From: JOPF133 sp052144935
Lineage (GTDB): Bacteria > Acidobacteriota > Terriglobia > Bryobacterales > Bryobacteraceae
Direction: 5' to 3'
Length of the DNA stretch: 8,611 nucleotides
Assembly (NCBI GenBank): GCA_052144935.1
Contig: JBKQPR010000199.1
Location: forward strand, 1 to 8,611
Shown here: in pieces, positions 5,230 through 8,611 of the stretch
Position numbering within the stretch: position 1 is the first letter of the stretch
How the letters are laid out: each line of letters opens with the position of its first letter
The notes under the pieces: model-generated
Database searches by the model: none
Seen by the model: only the letters and a program-made list of their open reading frames with translations
Told to the model about the DNA's origin: nothing
Made by a program: the position numbers and the translations under genes

Positions 5230-6837
5230 TCACCGTCCTTTTCCCAGCAGCTTGAAGGCAAACAGAGTATCTCCCGCGCCCACCACCAGATACTGGCTGC
5301 CGTTCAGCATGTAAGTGGAGGGTCCGTTACTGACCATGGATACCGTGCGGAAGTGCCACAGGATGCGCCCATCCGCGGGATCGAAGGCCAGCAGATTTCC
5401 CGAGGGATCGCCGGTGAAAAGCAGCTTCCCGGCGGTAGTAAGAATCCCCGGAAACGCGTTGCCGAAACCGCCGCTCGGATATTGGTGCTTCCAGACCACC
5501 TTGCCGGTCTGATAATCCAGCGCCAGAAGGATCGGCTCGGAAAGTCCGCCGCCCCCGCCGCCGCCGTATCCCTGCGGCTCGGGGTCGTCGTCGGTCAAGT
5601 AAGTGACGCTATAACCCTGCTTGGCATTTACATAGAACAAACCGGTCTGCGGGCTGAAGCTGGGCGGCGGCCAGTTAGTCCCGCCGCCCCCCGGAGTATT
5701 TACCAGCGAGCCGTCTACCTTGGGTTCCTTGGCCGGATCGGGGATGGGTTGGCCTTTAGCGTCGAGGCCCTTCATCCAGTTGACTCCCACATATCCCTTG
5801 GTTACCAGATCCTTGCCATTGGTCCGGTCCAGTAGTGTGTAAATCCCGTTGCGCGCGGCCTGCGCCAGCAGTTTGCGCGGCTGCCCCTGGTAAGTGGCGT
5901 CCAGCAAAATGGGTGTCTCCACGTTGTCCCAATCGTGCGTATCGTGCGGCGAGGGCTGATGATACCAGGCCAGCTTGCCGGTATCCGCGTCCAGCGCCAC
6001 AATCGAGGCGGTCCACAGGTTGGCGCCCTTGCGCCCCTGGCCGGCGAAGACCGGGTTGGGATTGCCCGTGCCCCAGTAAATCAGATTGAGATCCGGATCG
6101 TAAGTGCCGGGCATCCAGGTCATGCCGCCGCCGTGCTCCATGGCTTGCGGATTCGGCCAGGTCTCGGCGCCCGGTTCGCCCTTGCGCGGGGTGGTGTTCC
6201 AGCGCCAGTTGACCTCGCCCGTTTCCGGATCGCGCGCCTCCAGAAAGCCGGGGACGTCCATGGCATCGCCGCCCACTCCCACAATCACGCGGTTCTTCAC
6301 GACCAGCGGGGACGTGGTGCAGAAGTACTGCATTTTCTCGTCGGCCACCTTCTTGCGCCAGCGCTCCTTGCCATCTTTCGCGTTCAGAGAGACGAACCAG
6401 CAATCCGGCGTCATGAGATACAGCCAGTCGCGATACATTCCCAGGCCGCGGTTTCCCACCAGGTGGCCGCCCTTGTCCTGCCAACTGTAGTGCCAGATCT
6501 CTTCGCCGGTCCGCGCATCGATCGCCCAGGCGTGATCGGGAACGGTGAAGTATAAGATGCCGTTGACCATCAAGGGCGTGGACTTGATGGTCGGGTTGCC
6601 CACGCCTCTCTGCGCGCCCACCGACGAGATGCGGTAAAACCAGGCCAGCCCGAGGCTGCCGATATTGGACGCGTCGATCTCGGCGAGCGGGCTGAAGCGG
6701 CGGCCGGAGTAATCGCCGTTGTAAGTGGGCCAGGTATCGGTGGCCGGCTTGAGCAACGCCGCGGGGTCCAATCCCTGCCCGCGGCCGGAGGCAGCCGCGA
6801 GCCAGGCGGCCAGCGCACATACGCGGAGCGCTCTCAT
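5230..6837 (-). CDS. PQQ-dependent (quinoprotein) dehydrogenase, periplasmic, haem-free
   Basis: The 535-aa protein has a signal peptide (about 1-21) and then the eight-bladed propeller of the methanol/ethanol-type quinoprotein family. It opens with WPTYNGDYSGRRFSPLAEID (36-55) and has repeated A-x-D-x-x-T-G-x-x-x-W blade motifs. GTGNPNP (257-262) supplies the usual Ca-binding Asn, and HDTHDWDNVETP (298-309) the region of the catalytic Asp. It oxidises an alcohol or sugar and reduces a cytochrome. No CxxCH is present, so electrons must leave through a separate cytochrome, encoded just upstream with a 4-nt ATGA overlap. The vicinal Cys-Cys of classical enzymes is absent (single C146). The usual Glu of the GAELGVRG-type motif seems replaced (GGDAMDVPGF, 189-198). 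Both suggest a divergent subfamily I associate with Acidobacteriota. A Gly-rich GYGGGGGGGL loop lies at 423-432. Confidence 0.9.
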   Translation of the reverse strand: MRALRVCALAAWLAAASGRGQGLDPAALLKPATDTWPTYNGDYSGRRFSPLAEIDASNIGSLGLAWFYRISSVGAQRGVGNPTIKSTPLMVNGILYFTVPDHAWAIDARTGEEIWHYSWQDKGGHLVGNRGLGMYRDWLYLMTPDCWFVSLNAKDGKERWRKKVADEKMQYFCTTSPLVVKNRVIVGVGGDAMDVPGFLEARDPETGEVNWRWNTTPRKGEPGAETWPNPQAMEHGGGMTWMPGTYDPDLNLIYWGTGNPNPVFAGQGRKGANLWTASIVALDADTGKLAWYHQPSPHDTHDWDNVETPILLDATYQGQPRKLLAQAARNGIYTLLDRTNGKDLVTKGYVGVNWMKGLDAKGQPIPDPAKEPKVDGSLVNTPGGGGTNWPPPSFSPQTGLFYVNAKQGYSVTYLTDDDPEPQGYGGGGGGGLSEPILLALDYQTGKVVWKHQYPSGGFGNAFPGILTTAGKLLFTGDPSGNLLAFDPADGRILWHFRTVSMVSNGPSTYMLNGSQYLVVGAGDTLFAFKLLGKGR

Positions 6838-7685
6838 TTCAAAGTCACCAGGTAAGCGGTCAAATCGTGCATGTCCTTATCGGTGTATTTCTCGAGCAGT
6901 TGCCGGTGGCCGGCCAGCTTGTCCTCAAGTTCGACCTTCACTTCCTGCCGAGGCCAGGAGCGATAGTTACCCGACGCGTCGTTAATCGAGATATTGAAAT
7001 CGTCGATCTGCCTCACGGTTCCGGTGAACGTCTGTCCGTTCGCCAGGGTGACAGTGACCTTCTGGGCCCTCGTCGAGCCGCGCCCGCCCCCAGGCCAGAT
7101 GATGCGCGTCTGCAACTGATCGGGCTGGTAGCGGCTTCCGATGTGCGCCAGGTCTCCCGTAGGCGAATGGCAAGACTTACATCCGCCGGCGCCGTTGAAC
7201 CAGGCTTCTCCGGCCGCGCGATCTCCAGTCACCACGTTCAGCCTCTTGTACAGACCGCGATTGGCGACTAACTCCACCTGTAAGTGCAGAAACTGGGCCA
7301 TGTCGTTCAGCTCGGCATCGCTGAAGGCAGGAAACGCGGGCATCCCCTGGTCGGGCCGCCCTTTGCGGATGGTCGGGCCGATCAGCTCGCCCTTTTCATC
7401 GTCCAGCACCGCCACCGAGCGGATCAGGTTGGGACCCTGGGCCCCGCGGGCCTTCTCGCCGTGGCAAAACCCGCAATTCGGAGCGTAGAGTTTCTCCCCG
7501 CGCGCCGCCGCGGCGGCGTCCGGCGCCGGACCCAGCCCGAGGAACTCGCGCGTGCCGCCGCGCCCCCCGCGCCCGCCGCGTCCACCAACCGGTATTTCTT
7601 CCTGAGCGAAAGCGGACCATGCCGCCACGGCGAGAGCCACCCACAGACAGAATCGTTTCGGGCGACATCGTTTCGAGCGGCGCAT
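6834..7685 (-). CDS. Di-haem c-type cytochrome, electron acceptor of the PQQ dehydrogenase
   Basis: The 283-aa protein has a basic N-terminus and hydrophobic stretch ending AWSAFAQ (residues 22-28, a signal peptide), a Gly-Arg repeat (VGGRGGRGGRGG, 33-44), and two haem-binding sites, CGFCH (71-75) and CKSCH (169-173). M115 in DQGMPAF is the likely sixth ligand of the first haem. The second domain is unusual: after its CxxCH comes a stretch of beta-strand-like sequence (about 208-252, VTVTLANGQTFTGTVRQIDD) before the closing helix YTDKDMHDLTAYLVTLK, where M272 may ligate the second haem. The ATG at 7685 has an excellent AGGGAGGG (7700-7693) 7 nt upstream. It is first in the operon, and its stop overlaps the PQQ dehydrogenase start (ATGA), so the pair should be made in equal amounts and act together in the periplasm. 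Confidence 0.88.
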   Translation of the reverse strand: MRRSKRCRPKRFCLWVALAVAAWSAFAQEEIPVGGRGGRGGRGGTREFLGLGPAPDAAAAARGEKLYAPNCGFCHGEKARGAQGPNLIRSVAVLDDEKGELIGPTIRKGRPDQGMPAFPAFSDAELNDMAQFLHLQVELVANRGLYKRLNVVTGDRAAGEAWFNGAGGCKSCHSPTGDLAHIGSRYQPDQLQTRIIWPGGGRGSTRAQKVTVTLANGQTFTGTVRQIDDFNISINDASGNYRSWPRQEVKVELEDKLAGHRQLLEKYTDKDMHDLTAYLVTLK

Positions 7686-7692
7686 GGCGTTT

Positions 7693-7700
7693 CCCTCCCT
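7693..7700 (-). promoter_or_regulatory. Strong Shine-Dalgarno of the cytochrome c operon
   Basis: AGGGAGGG on the minus strand sits 7 nt before the ATG at 7685 and fixes that start. It contrasts with the DUF1080, DUF4160 and DUF1648 genes, where there is little or no room for a ribosome site after the candidate -10 box. Confidence 0.65.
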
Positions 7701-7724
7701 GGCTCGGCAGCGGGGTTACTGAGG

Positions 7725-7730
7725 ATACTA
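7725..7730 (-). promoter_or_regulatory. Weak candidate -10 box of the cytochrome c operon
   Basis: TAGTAT on the minus strand (four of six consensus bases) would start transcription near 7718, giving a leader of about 32 nt that includes the Shine-Dalgarno. The corresponding -35 area falls inside the first 58-bp repeat (7742-7799). Confidence 0.25.
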
Positions 7731-7741
7731 CACCAACGCGC

Positions 7742-7799
7742 GGGCCGCGGCAAAGGGGGTGCGGCCAACGCGCCAAAGGGGTGCGGCGTGATCGCGCGG
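7742..7799. repeat. 58-bp imperfect direct repeat, copy 1
   Basis: This copy matches 7835-7892 at 51 of 58 positions, at a 93-bp period. Each copy holds two CAAAGGGG-plus-TGCGGC-like cores 23 bp apart (7751 and 7774 here). The copy covers the -35 area of the candidate cytochrome operon promoter, so an operator role is possible; a dispersed intergenic repeat is equally plausible. Confidence 0.7.
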
Positions 7800-7834
7800 G
7801 AACGGAAATGACCCCGAGGCGACGAGGACGAACG

Positions 7835-7892
7835 GGGCCGCGGCAAAGGGGGGTGGGCCAAAGCGGCAAAGGGGTGCGGCGCTATCGCGCGG
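7835..7892. repeat. 58-bp imperfect direct repeat, copy 2
   Basis: This is the second copy, in the same orientation, with cores at 7844 and 7867. It ends exactly one base before the TACAAT box at 7893, so it occupies the -35 and upstream region of the DUF1648 promoter. The seven differences from copy 1 are scattered, which suggests an old duplication rather than a recent one. Confidence 0.7.
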
Positions 7893-7898
7893 TACAAT
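7893..7898 (+). promoter_or_regulatory. Candidate -10 box of the DUF1648 gene
   Basis: TACAAT (five of six consensus bases) is 9 nt before ATG 7908, so the mRNA would have only a 2-4 nt leader. No Shine-Dalgarno is present. The -35 area lies in repeat copy 2 and does not match the consensus. Confidence 0.4.
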
Positions 7899-7907
7899 CC
7901 CATTGAC

Positions 7908-8366
7908 ATGCGATTCCTGCGAGAGGCTCTGGCATTGGCGGGTCTCGCCCTCCAGATCGTCGTCGTGTGGGTTTCGTGGAATACCCTGCCGGACAGGGTT
8001 CCCACGCATTACGGATTCAGCGGCAGAGCGGACGCCTACGGCGGGAAGTCCAGCCTGATCGTGTTACCCGCGGTCTCCGTCGGGCTGTACCTGTTGGTAA
8101 CCGTTGTAAGCTTCTTCTCGCGATTGTTCAACTACCCGGTAGTGGTGACAGACAAGAATCGCGACCGGTTGGAGGCGATCACCGTCGCGATGGTGGGTTG
8201 GATCAAGGTGGAGATGATGTGGTCCTTCGCCTACATCAGTTGGGCCATCGTTCGGGAAGCGCATGGAGTTTCCGGCGGTCTGGGGTGGGCCTTTCTGCCG
8301 CTGATGCTGGGCGCCATTGGCGCCACGATTGCCATCGCCGTCGTTGAAGTGGCGCGCGCCGGCTGA
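7908..8366 (+). CDS. DUF1648-domain integral membrane protein
   Basis: The 152-aa protein has four predicted membrane segments (about residues 8-24, 49-71, 91-115 and 124-147). The DUF1648 signature falls between the first two: WNTLPDRVPTHYGFSGRADA (24-43) followed by GGKSS, matching the family's W-x-x-L-P-D-x-x-P-x-H-x-x-x-x-G-x-x-D pattern. The family is found alone or fused to SdpI-type immunity proteins in other bacteria; a direct function for stand-alone members is not established. It is transcribed divergently from the cytochrome operon. The ATG is favoured because the signature begins soon after it and a TACAAT box lies 9 nt upstream. A stem-loop begins immediately after the stop codon. 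Confidence 0.8.
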   Translation: MRFLREALALAGLALQIVVVWVSWNTLPDRVPTHYGFSGRADAYGGKSSLIVLPAVSVGLYLLVTVVSFFSRLFNYPVVVTDKNRDRLEAITVAMVGWIKVEMMWSFAYISWAIVREAHGVSGGLGWAFLPLMLGAIGATIAIAVVEVARAG

Positions 8367-8384
8367 GCCGGGCCGAAGTCCGGC
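8367..8384 (+). terminator. Stem-loop directly after the DUF1648 stop codon
   Basis: GCCGG (8367-8371) pairs with CCGGC (8380-8384) over an 8-nt loop, starting on the base after TGA. No T-tract follows, so termination is possible but not typical. GCGCGTGGC occurs twice just downstream (8383-8391 and 8401-8409). Confidence 0.35.
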
Positions 8385-8421
8385 GCGTGGCCGCTTAGCA
8401 GCGCGTGGCAAAATTCCGCAT

Positions 8422-8438
8422 GCGCTCAAGATGAGCGC
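8422..8438. repeat. Perfect small hairpin in the region after DUF1648
   Basis: GCGCTC (8422-8427) and GAGCGC (8433-8438) form a 6-bp stem with a 5-nt loop (AAGAT). It lies in the gene-free end of the window (8367-8611), where no convincing coding frame was found on either strand. Confidence 0.35.
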
Positions 8439-8494
8439 TGGTGTCCACGTAAGTGACTGATTCAAAAGGGCAGCCAATTCACCGGAATGCTTTA

Positions 8495-8567
8495 GGTTTG
8501 CTCGGTTCCGCGGCGCGCGGAAGCCGGTCAGCAGATACGGCCTGTTCGCCGCGGAATCGAGTAAACC
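8495..8567 (+). repeat. Long inverted repeat with 21-bp arms, possible structured RNA or repeat element
   Basis: Arms 8495-8515 and 8547-8567 are complementary at 19 of 21 positions, and both exceptions are G opposite T, which pair as G.U in RNA made from the + strand. The 31-nt loop contains a further GCCG/CGGC pairing (8523-8526 with 8538-8541). TAAACCGC at the foot of the right arm (8562-8569) recurs at 8579-8586. It could be a REP-like element, a terminator of an incoming gene or a small structured RNA; no T-run follows. Confidence 0.55.
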
Positions 8568-8611
8568 GCGCGTTGAACTAAACCGCAGGCTGAGGCCGGC
8601 TCTTTAATGGG

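Noticed and set aside
4038..5255. Long + strand open frame (405 codons)
   Set aside because: It lies opposite the clear TIM-barrel gene, has Arg/His-rich composition and no family features; a GC-rich shadow frame.
7742..7892. Repeats considered as a CRISPR array
   Set aside because: Only two copies, degenerate, with repeat longer than spacer and internal sub-repeats; no cas genes.
7424..8005. Minus-strand open frame with a 31-residue repeat (PHPFAALA and PHPFGALA blocks)
   Set aside because: The repeat is explained by the 58-bp DNA repeats whose 93-bp period happens to be divisible by three; the frame overlaps DUF1648 and cytochrome c antisense.

Overview
The window looks like chromosomal DNA from a GC-rich soil bacterium. 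An acidobacterium of the Solibacter/Bryobacter type is my best guess. The guess rests on the pairing of a DUF1080 (3-keto-glycoside hydrolase-like) secreted protein with an operon for a secreted xylose-isomerase-like TIM-barrel protein, a haem-free PQQ dehydrogenase and a separate di-haem cytochrome c, a gene mix familiar from Acidobacteriota. No rRNA, tRNA, CRISPR array or complete insertion sequence was seen.

Layout. 1-89: the 3' end of an unidentified + strand gene. 144-163: a short stem-loop that may be a dispersed repeat. 188-862 (-): DUF1080 protein with signal peptide. 982-3913: a compact accessory block holding three small modules. (a) On the - strand, a frameshifted MNT-type nucleotidyltransferase (DUF6932-like, 1615-1179) runs into a short helical partner (1182-982) through a GTGA overlap. 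(b) On the + strand, a frameshifted DUF4160 gene (1816-2086) lies 7 nt before an intact DUF2442 gene (2094-2390); this is a recurrent toxin-antitoxin-like pair. (c) On the + strand, a TIR-domain gene (2826-3323) is followed in another frame by its apparent helical C-terminal half (3320-3913). A perfect extended -10 promoter and a structured leader precede it, and a strong stem-loop follows it. 3914-4181: non-coding, with large inverted repeats and a short ORF behind a perfect Shine-Dalgarno site. 4182-7685 (-): a tightly packed three-gene operon transcribed cytochrome c -> PQQ dehydrogenase -> sugar isomerase/epimerase-like protein (4-nt overlap, then 4-nt gap). 7686-7907: a divergent intergenic region with two 58-bp imperfect direct repeats that abut the candidate promoters. 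7908-8366 (+): DUF1648 membrane protein. 8367-8611: non-coding, with several hairpins, including one with 21-bp arms whose two mismatches are both G.U-compatible in + strand RNA.

How the parts fit. The - strand genes read as a periplasmic oxidative sugar or alcohol pathway. The dehydrogenase passes electrons to its partner cytochrome, and the isomerase-like and DUF1080 proteins act on the sugar or keto-sugar product (inference). The block at 982-3913 separates DUF1080 from the rest and is best explained as an inserted toxin-antitoxin/defence island. Its most notable feature is that one gene in each of the three modules is broken by what looks like a single-base indel, while every large metabolic gene is intact. 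The indels could be decay of costly toxin or effector genes, phase-variable states, or sequencing errors. The TIR gene with its uncharacterised helical C-terminal domain is the best candidate for a little-described defence system.
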